The position numbers and the translations under genes are program-made. A DNA stretch of 24,758 nt, from assembly GCA_011087745.1 (NCBI GenBank), contig JAALLB010000004.1, positions 1 to 24,758 on the forward strand. Direction: 5' to 3'. Below the pieces are notes generated by a model. That model was not told the DNA's origin. It worked only from the letters and a program-made list of their open reading frames with translations, and made no database searches. How positions within the stretch are numbered: the stretch's first letter is position 1; each line of letters opens with the position of its first letter. The stretch is from Hyphomicrobiales bacterium (GTDB lineage Bacteria > Pseudomonadota > Alphaproteobacteria > Rhizobiales > Rhizobiaceae). Positions 9,251 to 16,901 of the stretch are shown piece by piece.

Positions 9251-9463
9251 ATGAATATTGGTGTTTGGCAAATTGTAATTATCGCTGTTGTGGTTGTTCT
9301 TCTATTCGGTCGCGGTAAGATTTCTGATCTTATGGGTGACGTTGCTAAAGGCATTACTTCATTCAAAAAAGGTTTGAATGAAAAAGATGACGATGACGAT
9401 ACAATTGAAGCAAAAGCTTCTGAGGTTGCAAACAAAGTTAAAGATGAGACAAAAACAAGCTGA
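9251..9463 (+). CDS. tatA: Sec-independent (twin-arginine) translocase subunit TatA
   Basis: Pore-forming or membrane-weakening subunit of the Tat system, which exports folded proteins bearing twin-arginine signals. The 70 residues show the standard layout: one N-terminal transmembrane helix (about 3-20, IGVWQIVIIAVVVVLLFG), the FGRGKI hinge, an amphipathic helix (ISDLMGDVAKGITSFKKGL), and a short charged tail with a run of Asp residues. Length is normal. It has a good ribosome binding site (GGGAG, about 8 bases upstream). tatB follows after 75 bases containing a hairpin, and tatC follows tatB, so all three components are present in order. Confidence 0.95.
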   Translation: MNIGVWQIVIIAVVVVLLFGRGKISDLMGDVAKGITSFKKGLNEKDDDDDTIEAKASEVANKVKDETKTS

Positions 9464-9486
9464 ATTACTGTTTTGGTGCATTTTTT

Positions 9487-9506
9487 GCCCGCAAAATACC
9501 GCGGGC
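9487..9506 (+). other. Hairpin between tatA and tatB
   Basis: A perfect 6-bp GC stem (GCCCGC at 9487-9492 with GCGGGC at 9501-9506) and an 8-base loop lie in the tatA-tatB gap. No T-tract follows, so it is unlikely to be a full terminator. It may protect the tatA message from 3' decay and so help give the known excess of TatA over TatB and TatC; that role is inference. Confidence 0.5.
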
Positions 9507-9538
9507 TAGTCAATTTCTTCATGCGCGGAAAATAAATT

Positions 9539-10042
9539 TTGTTTAGCAATTTTGCTTGGTCAGAGATGTTAGTAATTGCTTGTGTAGCGATTATTGTGGT
9601 GGGTCCCAAAGAACTGCCAAGAATGTTGCGTGCCATCGGGAAATCTATTGGCAAGATCAAACGAATGGCTGGCGATTTTCAAAGACAAGTTGATGATGCC
9701 ATTAAGGAAGCTGATCTTGATGATATCAAGGACATTGCATCCAACAAGACATTTGCACCGCTAGATGATGCGAAAAAGTCTATGGAAGAATTCACTAAAA
9801 CTATGCAAGATCCGCTTGAAGCACATAAGGCTGTGGTCAATGATGAGTTGGATGCGCCTGTAAAAGTTGCCAAAACTGCAACTAAAGCAGCTGCGAAGAA
9901 GGCTAGCACGAAAAAAGCTACACCAAAAAATCCTGCAGCTAAAACTGACAGTAAATCGGTGCCTAAGAAACCTGCTGCCAAAAAGCCAGTGTCAAAGCGG
10001 GTTGCTGCTAAAAAGCCAGCTACTGCAAAGAGCGCCTCATGA
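9539..10042 (+). CDS. tatB: Sec-independent translocase subunit TatB (TTG start)
   Basis: Receptor subunit that, with TatC, recognises twin-arginine signal peptides. The 167 residues begin MFSNFAWSEMLV and continue through one transmembrane helix and the VVGPKELPRMLRAIG hinge into an amphipathic helix, all typical of TatB. This N terminus requires the TTG at 9539; the next in-frame ATG (residue 10) would remove the start of the membrane segment. A four-codon open frame (ATG 9521, TAA 9533-9535) ends 3 bases before the TTG and could couple translation. Residues about 106-167 form an unusual Lys/Ala/Pro-rich tail with 18 lysines. The stop codon overlaps the tatC start (ATGA). Confidence 0.92.
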   Translation: MFSNFAWSEMLVIACVAIIVVGPKELPRMLRAIGKSIGKIKRMAGDFQRQVDDAIKEADLDDIKDIASNKTFAPLDDAKKSMEEFTKTMQDPLEAHKAVVNDELDAPVKVAKTATKAAAKKASTKKATPKNPAAKTDSKSVPKKPAAKKPVSKRVAAKKPATAKSAS

Positions 10043-10848
10043 CAACCAATGAAGAACTAGAAGATACCAGCGCTCCATTGATGGAGCACTTGATTGAGCT
10101 CCGTCAGCGCTTGATGTATTCAATAATTGCGATCGCTATATTCTTTCTGATTTGCTTCTATTTCGCGACAGAACTCTTTAATTTGCTGGTTATTCCATAT
10201 CAATGGGGTGCAGACACGAATGAAGTGAAATTCATATATACTGCGCTTCAAGAGAAGTTCTTTGTGGATATCAAAATTGCTTTTTTTGGCGCAATGTTCA
10301 TTGCTTTCCCTGTGATTGCTACTCAAATTTACAAATTTGTTGCGCCAGGCCTATACAATAATGAAAAGGGTGCATTTTTGCCATTTCTTATTGCCACACC
10401 AATTCTCTTTCTGATTGGTGCCTGTCTTGTTTATTTCCTGATTATGCCTTTGGCGACACAGTTTTTTCTATCACTGGAGCAATCTGGTGGTGACGGTACT
10501 GCAGAAATACAAAACCTGCAGGCAGTTGGTAGCTATCTCAGTTTAATAATGACGTTGATTTTTGCTTTTGGACTGGTTTTCCAGCTTCCGGTGGCAATCA
10601 CATTGCTTGCAAAAGCGGGGCTGGTTACCTCTGAGACACTTGCTGGTAAGCGCAAATATGCAATTTTGTTGGCTTTCGTTGCAGCAGCTGTTTTGACACC
10701 ACCTGATCCTGTAAGTCAGTTAGGGTTAGCATTGCCCACCATACTTCTTTACGAAATATCGATTATTGCGGCCAGACGAATAGAAAAAAATAGCAAAGAG
10801 CGTGAAGATTCTGAAGAATCGGATAATACTGACGTAGTATCGTCGTAA
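10039..10848 (+). CDS. tatC: Sec-independent translocase subunit TatC
   Basis: Polytopic core of the Tat translocase that binds the twin-arginine signal. The 269 residues begin with the family's cytoplasmic motif MEHLIELRQRLMYSIIAIAI and contain about six hydrophobic helices, with FAFGLVFQLPVAITLLAKAG and the late VLTPPDPVSQLGLALPTILLYE block as expected. The start ATG overlaps the tatB stop by 4 bases, showing translational coupling. The C-terminal tail is short and charged. The serS start codon lies 55 bases downstream. Confidence 0.96.
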   Translation: MTTNEELEDTSAPLMEHLIELRQRLMYSIIAIAIFFLICFYFATELFNLLVIPYQWGADTNEVKFIYTALQEKFFVDIKIAFFGAMFIAFPVIATQIYKFVAPGLYNNEKGAFLPFLIATPILFLIGACLVYFLIMPLATQFFLSLEQSGGDGTAEIQNLQAVGSYLSLIMTLIFAFGLVFQLPVAITLLAKAGLVTSETLAGKRKYAILLAFVAAAVLTPPDPVSQLGLALPTILLYEISIIAARRIEKNSKEREDSEESDNTDVVSS

Positions 10849-10903
10849 ATATATTGTTTTGAGTGTTTCTGTAAAGAAATTTACCTATAATTTTGGTGTA
10901 ATA

Positions 10904-12184
10904 ATGTTTGATATCAAGTGGATAAAAGAAAATCCTAATGTTTTTGATGAAGGTATGCGCATGCGTGGTAATGCCGCTACTACTGCTGATTTGTTAAAGC
11001 TGGATGATGCCCGCAAAGATCACATTGCGAAATTGCAAGAGGCCCAAACCAGAAGAAATTCTGCTTCCAAGGAAATTGGAGCAGCAATGGGTAAGGGCGA
11101 CAAAGAATTGGCTGAAAAGCTAAAGTCTGAGGTTGCTGAAATAAAACAATTTATCCAATCTGGTGAGGAAGAAGAACGCAAAATTGCTTCTGAAGTCATG
11201 GATGTGATGTCTGCCATTCCCAATGTGCCGCTTGATGGGATACCTGAAGGTGAAGATGAGGCAGAAAACGCGCTTTATCGAACTCATGGTGAAAAGCCAG
11301 AATTGGGTTTTGATGCCAAGGAACATTTTGAGATAAGTGTTTCAGAAGATCAGATGGATTTTGAAGCTGCGGCAGGACTTTCTGGTAGCCGGTTTGTTGT
11401 GCTTAAACAGGGTATTGCTCGATTGGAGCGTGCATTGGGTCAGTTTATGCTGGACATGCACACGACAGAGCATGGTTATAGCGAGACCTCGCCGCCATTG
11501 CTTGTTAGAGATGAAGCTTTGTTTGGCACAGGTCAACTGCCCAAGTTTTCCGAGGATTTATTCAAAACTACGGATGGTCGTTGGCTAATTCCGACTGCCG
11601 AAGTTCCTTTGACGAATTTGGTTCGCGAACAGATTTTAGACGAGAAGCAACTGCCAGTGCGTCTAACCGCGCTGACGCCTTGTTTTCGTTCAGAAGCTGG
11701 TTCTGCCGGGCGGGATACTCGCGGTATGTTGCGTCAGCATCAATTCTCCAAGTGTGAGCTTGTATCTGTTGTTAAACCAGAAGAGTCAGAGGCTGAACTT
11801 GAGCGCATGCTGGATTGTGCAGAAAATGTGCTTAAGAAGCTTGGCCTTCATTTCCGTACCATGACACTCTGTACTGGTGATATGGGATTTTCTGCTCGCA
11901 AGACCTACGATATTGAAGTCTGGCTTCCAGGACAGGATGCATACCGCGAAATATCCAGTTGTTCTGTATGCGGTGATTTTCAGGCGCGTCGGATGTCTGC
12001 CCGTTATAGGCTTGACGATGGCAAAACAATTGCGCACGTTCATACGCTGAATGGGTCAGGTGTTGCTACGGGCAGGGCGCTGATAGCGGTTCTGGAAAAT
12101 TATCAAAATGAAGATGGATCCGTTACTGTGCCCGATTGCCTGGTGCCGTATATGGGCGGGCTGACACAAATTGAGAAGGCATAA
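10904..12184 (+). CDS. serS: Seryl-tRNA synthetase
   Basis: Class II synthetase charging tRNA-Ser (and tRNA-Sec where present). An in-frame TTG exists at 10859, but the ATG at 10904 gives the family N terminus MFDIKWIKENP and a 426-residue protein of normal length, so I chose it. Residues of about 28-110 form the antiparallel coiled-coil arm (Lys/Glu-rich). Class II motif 2 is seen as TPCFRSEAGSAGRDTRGMLR, followed by QHQFSKCELV. Motif 3 is GSGVATGRALIAVLENYQ. The surE start lies 3 bases after the stop codon and its ribosome binding site is inside the last serS codons. Confidence 0.96.
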   Translation: MFDIKWIKENPNVFDEGMRMRGNAATTADLLKLDDARKDHIAKLQEAQTRRNSASKEIGAAMGKGDKELAEKLKSEVAEIKQFIQSGEEEERKIASEVMDVMSAIPNVPLDGIPEGEDEAENALYRTHGEKPELGFDAKEHFEISVSEDQMDFEAAAGLSGSRFVVLKQGIARLERALGQFMLDMHTTEHGYSETSPPLLVRDEALFGTGQLPKFSEDLFKTTDGRWLIPTAEVPLTNLVREQILDEKQLPVRLTALTPCFRSEAGSAGRDTRGMLRQHQFSKCELVSVVKPEESEAELERMLDCAENVLKKLGLHFRTMTLCTGDMGFSARKTYDIEVWLPGQDAYREISSCSVCGDFQARRMSARYRLDDGKTIAHVHTLNGSGVATGRALIAVLENYQNEDGSVTVPDCLVPYMGGLTQIEKA

Positions 12185-12187
12185 TCC

Positions 12188-12943
12188 TTGAAAATTCTTC
12201 TGACGAATGATGACGGTATCAATGCTCCCGGATTAGTTTCCCTTGAGAAAATTGCACGGCAATTTACAGATGATGTGTGGATTGTTGCGCCTGAAACTGA
12301 CCAGTCTGGTGTCGCTCATTCCCTTACATTAAGCCATCCAATGCGGGTTCGAAAAGTTTCTGAACAGCATTATGCGGTCAATGGAACTCCCACTGATTGT
12401 GTTATTATGGGTGTTCGTGAATTAATGGATAATCCTCCAGATCTTGTTCTATCTGGCGTCAATTCGGGTCAAAATATCGCGGATGATGTGACCTATTCTG
12501 GAACGGTTGCTGGCGCGATTGAAGGTACTTCTCTTGGTATAAAGTCCATTGCATTGTCTCAAGCCTATGATTTTGCAGAAGGCGTACGCCATGTGAAATG
12601 GGAGACGGTTGAAGCGCATGCGGCTGGCGTTATTTCCATTTTGATCGATCAGGAGTTTCCACCAAAAACGATGGTGAACTTGAATTTTCCTAATTGTATG
12701 CCTGATGAAGTTGAGGGCGTAAGCGTTACCAATCAGGGTACTTTTACACATGGCTTGTTTATGGAGAAACGCCATGATGGTCGGGGTTTTCCGTACTATT
12801 GGTTGAAGTTCGGTAGGGATGTTCCAGAGCAACGGGATGGTACAGATATCATGTGCCTGCGTGAAAACCGTATTTCAGTCACACCATTGAAACTTGATTT
12901 AACCGATGATGCGTTTATGAAGACGTTAAACGAAAAGTTCTGA
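12188..12943 (+). CDS. surE: 5'/3'-nucleotidase SurE (TTG start)
   Basis: Metal-dependent nucleoside monophosphate phosphatase, probably also acting on short polyphosphate or 3'-nucleotides as in other SurE proteins. The 251 residues begin with the signature (M)KILLTNDDGINAPG, whose paired Asp residues bind metal, followed by PETDQSGVAHSLTL, VNGTPTDCV and LVLSGVNSGQN. The family N terminus is reached only with the TTG at 12188. GAGAAGG at 12173-12179 lies 8 bases upstream and supports that start. The serS-surE-pcm-nlpD run keeps the surE-pcm-nlpD linkage known from enterobacteria, where these genes are tied to stationary-phase survival. Confidence 0.95.
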   Translation: MKILLTNDDGINAPGLVSLEKIARQFTDDVWIVAPETDQSGVAHSLTLSHPMRVRKVSEQHYAVNGTPTDCVIMGVRELMDNPPDLVLSGVNSGQNIADDVTYSGTVAGAIEGTSLGIKSIALSQAYDFAEGVRHVKWETVEAHAAGVISILIDQEFPPKTMVNLNFPNCMPDEVEGVSVTNQGTFTHGLFMEKRHDGRGFPYYWLKFGRDVPEQRDGTDIMCLRENRISVTPLKLDLTDDAFMKTLNEKF

Positions 12944-12967
12944 TTCTGGTTCTTATTGGGGTAGTTC

Positions 12968-13615
12968 ATGGATAGCGACAATCGTGAAGCACTTGCAGAG
13001 TTTCTTCTGCGCCTGCGTTCTAACGGCATCACTGATCATCGGCTATTGACAGCGTTCGAGGATGTGCCTCGCCGCAATTTTGTTCCTGTAATCCATGTTA
13101 CCGAAGCATATGCACGTGGGCAGATGCCTATTGAGTGTGGACAATCTATGACTGCGGTCAGTATGGTTGCAAAGATTCTTGCTGCCCTGAAGGTTGATGC
13201 TAGCCACCGTGTTCTGGAACTTGGCACTGGTACAGGCTATCAGGCGGCTCTTTTGGGTCGGTTGGCCACAAAAGTTGTTTCCGTTGAACGTTTTCGAACC
13301 CTTCAAGACAAGGCGCGTGATCGTTTAACTCAACTTCGAATTGACAATGTTTATGTCAAATTAATTGATGGCTCGGTTGCAACCGCTGAACTCGGGTTAA
13401 GCGATCGGATAGTTTCCAATTTTTCTTTTCCGGAAGTGCCCAAACCATTTATTGAAAATTTGGCTTCCAATGGCGTGATGATTGTTCCGATTGGTTTGCC
13501 GGGCGAAGTTCAAATGATGAAAAGACTGACCAAGGTTGGTTCAAGATTTCAATCAGAGGACTTATTTCCGGTCAGAACCCAGCCATTCATCTCCGGAATA
13601 TCCAAGGCGATATAA
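12968..13615 (+). CDS. pcm: Protein-L-isoaspartate O-methyltransferase
   Basis: Cytoplasmic S-adenosylmethionine-dependent enzyme that starts repair of isoaspartyl residues in aged proteins. The 215 residues contain the family's QMPIECGQSM substrate loop (usually LPIGHGQTI-like), the SAM-binding motif I LELGTGTG from residue 83, and acidic post-motif VVSVERF. The region usually read as APYDRIIVTAA is replaced by ELGLSDRIVSNFSFPEVP, so this copy is rather divergent in the active-site half, and its repair activity is less certain than its family. It follows surE after 24 bases. No terminator is obvious after it. Confidence 0.85.
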   Translation: MDSDNREALAEFLLRLRSNGITDHRLLTAFEDVPRRNFVPVIHVTEAYARGQMPIECGQSMTAVSMVAKILAALKVDASHRVLELGTGTGYQAALLGRLATKVVSVERFRTLQDKARDRLTQLRIDNVYVKLIDGSVATAELGLSDRIVSNFSFPEVPKPFIENLASNGVMIVPIGLPGEVQMMKRLTKVGSRFQSEDLFPVRTQPFISGISKAI

Positions 13616-13723
13616 GCCGGTTTTCCCAATGTTTTTACAATTTTTACGTTCATCTTAACCGATCAGTAACATTAACAAGCTTTAATCACTTCAGTAATGA
13701 GTAAGTGTTCAGAGTAGTTTATT

Positions 13724-15355
13724 ATGCGTTTTTGTGTATTGAATAACCGTATAGCGGCATTGTCTAGAGTGTCGTCGATTGCGCTCCTGGGGGGGCTGAT
13801 TGCTGGATGTAGTTCTGGATTTCAACGATTTGATACGACTTTATACGAAACTGCTGTTCCTCAACAAACTGCACAGGTTGAAAACCCTTACCAGGGCGGC
13901 GTTGATAATCTTACTACTGCCAGCACTCCCAAACGCTTTGCTCCTTTAGCAGATGTCGCACCGCGGCAGGTGCCGCAAGGTGTTTATCATAATCCTGAGC
14001 CAGTATATGTTGCACCTCAGTCTTCTGCTGTTTATGCACCAAAGCCGTATGAACCTTATACGCTGCCGCAGCCACAAAATTACACGCCAGCGGCTGCCGG
14101 ACAAACCTATTCCCAATCAGCTTTACCAAAGGCTGAGGTAACTACGCCGGTTGCAGCATATGCTCCTCCAAAGCCGGAGATTGCTCCACAACCTGTTTAT
14201 ATTCCGCAGCCAAAGACTGATCCTGTGAATACAGCGGCAGTACAAGCTGTTGCACCAAAAACAACACATGACGGCTGGAGTTCAGCTGGTGGAACGACAA
14301 TAGCTGTAAGTCAGGGTGAGACTTTATATAATATTTCCAAGCGTTATGGCGTTCCGGTTTCTGCTATTCGCAGCGTGAACGGCATGAGTCCTTCTGCAAA
14401 TCTTAGGGCCGGGCAAAATATTACTATTCCAAATTATGTATTTACCAAGACATCGGGTGTTTCAGCACCAGACAATGATCCAACTACACGTGCGGCTCGT
14501 GCGAGCACTGGATATATCGGTGAAGCAAGACCTTCAGATGCCGTTGTACCAACAAGACGTCCAGTTCACGTAGCAGCGATTTCAGCAACCGGTTCTGTTG
14601 ATGAGAGTAAAAAGCAACGCTATGTACCAAAGACACATGTTTCACCACCGGAAAAAGATACTACACCAGATTATTCTGTAGTAACGGGTTCCGTGCAGCC
14701 TAATTCTACTGGTGTTTACAAGGTTCAATCAGGTGATAGTCTTTCCCGTATTGCAAGCAGAAATGGTACGACAGTATCTGCACTTCAGGCTGCAAACGGA
14801 ATGAACGGTACAAATTTGCGTATTGGCCAAACACTTAAATTGCCAACAGGTGTTGACCCAGTGACAACTGCATCAGTTCCGAAGGAAACATTGCCAGCAA
14901 ATGTTGATCCTATTGTAACAGGTTCGTTGAAACCGACTTCGATCGATCATGATACCCCAGCACCAGCTAGAACCGGCATTTCTGATTTCCGCTGGCCAGT
15001 AAAGGGCAGGGTTGTTTCCAACTTCGGTGAAAGTGGTTCAAATGGTTCGAATGAAGGTATTGATATCTCTGTTCCTGAAGGCACTGCAGTTCATGCAGCA
15101 GAAAACGGTGTTGTGATTTATGTAGGTGATGAAATCTCATCTTATGGAAAATTGATACTTGTTCGACACACCGATGATTGGGTATCTGCTTATGCCCATA
15201 ACCGTGATTACGAAGTCAAAAAAGGTGACAATGTTCGTCGTGGACAAATTATTTCCCGCTCTGGCAGAACCGGCAATGCTGGCCGTCCAAAGCTTCATTT
15301 TGAACTTCGAAAAAACTCTACGCCAGTTAATCCAAAGAAACATTTGGCAGGCTAA
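13724..15355 (+). CDS. nlpD: NlpD-like lipoprotein: two LysM domains and a degenerate LytM (M23) domain
   Basis: Probable outer-membrane lipoprotein that regulates septal cell-wall amidases. The 543 residues start with a lipoprotein signal ending GLIAGC (Cys29, Ser30 at +2). A Pro/Gln/Tyr-rich linker follows, then LysM domains at about 191-238 and 332-375, and an M23 domain at about 422-543. Two of the zinc-site residues of active M23 peptidases are replaced: HxxxD is Asn443-EGI-Asp447, and the first His of HxH is Lys523 (KLHFELR, His525 kept); His492 remains. E. coli NlpD is degenerate in the same way and activates the amidase AmiC without cutting peptidoglycan. The place after surE-pcm supports this assignment. 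A weak promoter pair (TTTACG 13643-13648, TAACAT 13667-13672) lies upstream. Confidence 0.88.
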   Translation: MRFCVLNNRIAALSRVSSIALLGGLIAGCSSGFQRFDTTLYETAVPQQTAQVENPYQGGVDNLTTASTPKRFAPLADVAPRQVPQGVYHNPEPVYVAPQSSAVYAPKPYEPYTLPQPQNYTPAAAGQTYSQSALPKAEVTTPVAAYAPPKPEIAPQPVYIPQPKTDPVNTAAVQAVAPKTTHDGWSSAGGTTIAVSQGETLYNISKRYGVPVSAIRSVNGMSPSANLRAGQNITIPNYVFTKTSGVSAPDNDPTTRAARASTGYIGEARPSDAVVPTRRPVHVAAISATGSVDESKKQRYVPKTHVSPPEKDTTPDYSVVTGSVQPNSTGVYKVQSGDSLSRIASRNGTTVSALQAANGMNGTNLRIGQTLKLPTGVDPVTTASVPKETLPANVDPIVTGSLKPTSIDHDTPAPARTGISDFRWPVKGRVVSNFGESGSNGSNEGIDISVPEGTAVHAAENGVVIYVGDEISSYGKLILVRHTDDWVSAYAHNRDYEVKKGDNVRRGQIISRSGRTGNAGRPKLHFELRKNSTPVNPKKHLAG

Positions 15356-15399
15356 GAATAAGAAATTCCAGCCCCGTATTTCCCATCGGGCTTACAAAG

Positions 15400-15437
15400 A
15401 CACTGCTTAAGAAAATCTTAGGCAGTGTTTTTGTTTT
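15400..15437 (+). terminator. Terminator after nlpD, overlapping the end of the convergent gene
   Basis: A 12-bp stem with one wobble pair (15400-15411 with 15417-15428, ACACTGCTTAAG/CTTAGGCAGTGT) closes a 5-base AAAAT loop. It is followed by TTTTTGTTTT. It serves the plus-strand nlpD transcript. Its right arm includes the stop codon (15418-15420) of the minus-strand ATPase gene. Confidence 0.9.
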
Positions 15438-16287
15438 GTCGGCCTGCCAAATCCTGTACGAATTGCCATGCAACGCGGCCTGAACGACTGCCTCTTGTTG
15501 TTGACCATTCAAGAGCTTGAGCACGTAGTTCTTCATCGGACAATTTTAAACCGAGAGCTCCTACGTAACCGGAAACCATTTCGAGATATTCATCTTGCGT
15601 GCATTTGTGGAAACCAAGCCACAAACCAAAGCGATCTGACAGGGATACTTTCTCTTCAACCGCTTCAGAAGGATTTATAGCCGTTGAACGTTCATTCTCC
15701 ATCATATCCCGCGGTAATAGATGCCGGCGATTTGAAGTTGCATAGAAAATTACGTTATCGGGTCTTCCCTCGACACTGCCATCAAGAGCGGCTTTTAGTG
15801 ATTTATATGATGTGTCATCATTGTCGAAAGATAGATCGTCACAAAACAAGATTGCCTTACAATCTACATCGCGTAAAATTGCAAGCAGAGATGGCAGGCT
15901 ATCGATATCTTCTCGATGAATTTCTATGAGTTTGAGGTTGCTTTTCGGAATGCTCTTTAAAACATGGGCGTGTGCTGCCTTTACCAAAGATGATTTCCCC
16001 ATACCGCGAGCACCCCACAACAGTGCATTGTTTGCTGCAAATGAATTGGCAAAGCGCTCTGTATTATCGATTAGAATATCACGAACGTTATCAATACCTT
16101 TGAGCAAGTCCAGTTGTACTCGATTGACCTTAGGCACCGGTTGGAGCCAATTGCTATCAGCCTGCCATACAAATGCATTTGCAGCATCTAAGTTATTGCT
16201 CCTAGAGCCTGCATTGAAATGCTGTTCGAGAACTTGGGTTAAACGATCCAATTTTTGATTTAAGAGCTGTATTGCTTCGTCTGACAA
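15418..16287 (-). CDS. AAA+ family ATPase, DUF815 type (TTG start)
   Basis: A 289-residue P-loop ATPase of the DUF815 family, widespread in Alphaproteobacteria but with no settled function. A short coiled-coil-like N terminus (LNQKLDRLTQVLEQHF) precedes the AAA+ core: Walker A GARGMGKSS at 92-100 (Lys98), Walker B AILFCDD ending at 151, a sensor-1-like FYATSNRR at 181-188, and the conserved SDRFGLWLGF block near 217-226. There is no signal peptide or membrane segment. The start is a TTG at 16287, supported by an AAAGGA ribosome binding site 8 bases upstream; no nearby ATG is available. It is transcribed alone, converging with nlpD and diverging from yajC. Confidence 0.85.
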   Translation of the reverse strand: MSDEAIQLLNQKLDRLTQVLEQHFNAGSRSNNLDAANAFVWQADSNWLQPVPKVNRVQLDLLKGIDNVRDILIDNTERFANSFAANNALLWGARGMGKSSLVKAAHAHVLKSIPKSNLKLIEIHREDIDSLPSLLAILRDVDCKAILFCDDLSFDNDDTSYKSLKAALDGSVEGRPDNVIFYATSNRRHLLPRDMMENERSTAINPSEAVEEKVSLSDRFGLWLGFHKCTQDEYLEMVSGYVGALGLKLSDEELRAQALEWSTTRGSRSGRVAWQFVQDLAGRQNKNTA

Positions 16288-16295
16288 GGTAGAGG

Positions 16296-16301
16296 TCCTT
16301 T
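16296..16301 (-). promoter_or_regulatory. Ribosome binding site that decides the TTG start of the DUF815 ATPase
   Basis: On the minus strand the sequence reads AAAGGA, 8 bases before TTG at 16287. This is a good match in strength and spacing and supports initiation at TTG. Confidence 0.6.
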
Positions 16302-16373
16302 GTAATTGTTCTCATCGCTTTAGCATTGAAAAATCAAGATATAAAGTCTGGTAGAAAGCTTACTGTATTGTAT

Positions 16374-16401
16374 TTGCATTTGGCGGTGCGGTAGGTATAG
16401 T
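16374..16401 (+). promoter_or_regulatory. Candidate sigma-70-type promoter of yajC-secDF
   Basis: TTGCAT at 16374-16379 and TATAGT at 16396-16401 are separated by 16 bases. They lie in the divergent gap about 130 bases before the yajC start, which predicts a long 5' leader containing the inverted repeat at 16447-16468. Confidence 0.4.
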
Positions 16402-16446
16402 CCGCGAAAGTTCGGGGACATTCAATTAGATTCTCGAAAAGTGATG

Positions 16447-16468
16447 TAACTGCACATAAATGCAGTTA
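16447..16468. repeat. Perfect 8-bp inverted repeat in the yajC leader
   Basis: TAACTGCA at 16447-16454 and TGCAGTTA at 16461-16468 surround a 6-base CATAAA spacer. The repeat lies between the candidate promoter and the yajC ribosome binding site. It could be an operator for a dimeric regulator or a leader hairpin; I do not recognise the motif. Confidence 0.55.
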
Positions 16469-16514
16469 ACATTGGTTGTAAAAGTTTTAGTCTTCGAGGA
16501 AGTTTAATTTATTT

Positions 16515-16520
16515 AGGAGT
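16515..16520 (+). promoter_or_regulatory. yajC ribosome binding site that decides the start
   Basis: AGGAGT lies 9 bases before ATG 16530 but only 3 bases before the in-frame GTG at 16524. The spacing favours the ATG. Confidence 0.65.
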
Positions 16521-16529
16521 ACGGTGTTC

Positions 16530-16859
16530 ATGTTTGTGACCCCTGCATTTGCCCAAGCCGCTGATGGTGCTGGAGCTGGTGGATTTTTGGTACAGATTGT
16601 TCCATTTATTCTGATTTTCGTAATTTTCTATTTTTTGCTTATTCGTCCTCAGCGTCAACAAGCAAAAAAGCGTGAAGAAATTTTAGCGGCAATTCGTCGT
16701 AACGACGTAATTGTTACTGGCGGCGGTCTTGTCGGCAAGGTAACCAAAGTTATCGACGACAACGAAGTTGAAGTTGAAATCGCTAAAGATACTAAAGTAC
16801 GTATCGTTCGTGCCTTGATCGCGGAAGTCCGTGTTAAAAGCGAAGCACCAGCAAAATAA
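16530..16859 (+). CDS. yajC: Preprotein translocase accessory subunit YajC
   Basis: Small inner-membrane protein that associates with SecD and SecF in the holotranslocon. The 109 residues contain one N-terminal transmembrane helix (FLVQIVPFILIFVIFYFLLI) followed by the family motif RPQRQQAKKREE and a soluble domain with DVIVTGGGLVGKV and DTKVRIVRALIAEV. The ATG at 16530 is preferred over the GTG two codons earlier because of the AGGAGT spacing. secDF follows after 42 bases, so the two are probably cotranscribed. Confidence 0.94.
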   Translation: MFVTPAFAQAADGAGAGGFLVQIVPFILIFVIFYFLLIRPQRQQAKKREEILAAIRRNDVIVTGGGLVGKVTKVIDDNEVEVEIAKDTKVRIVRALIAEVRVKSEAPAK

Positions 16860-16901
16860 TTTCGAGCCAATATCGGGTTTATAGAATAGAAGGCAAGTTT
16901 C

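Noticed and set aside
10859..10903. 15-codon N-terminal extension of serS from a TTG
   Set aside because: The family N terminus is MFDIKWIKENP from ATG 10904, and the extension has no similarity to the family.
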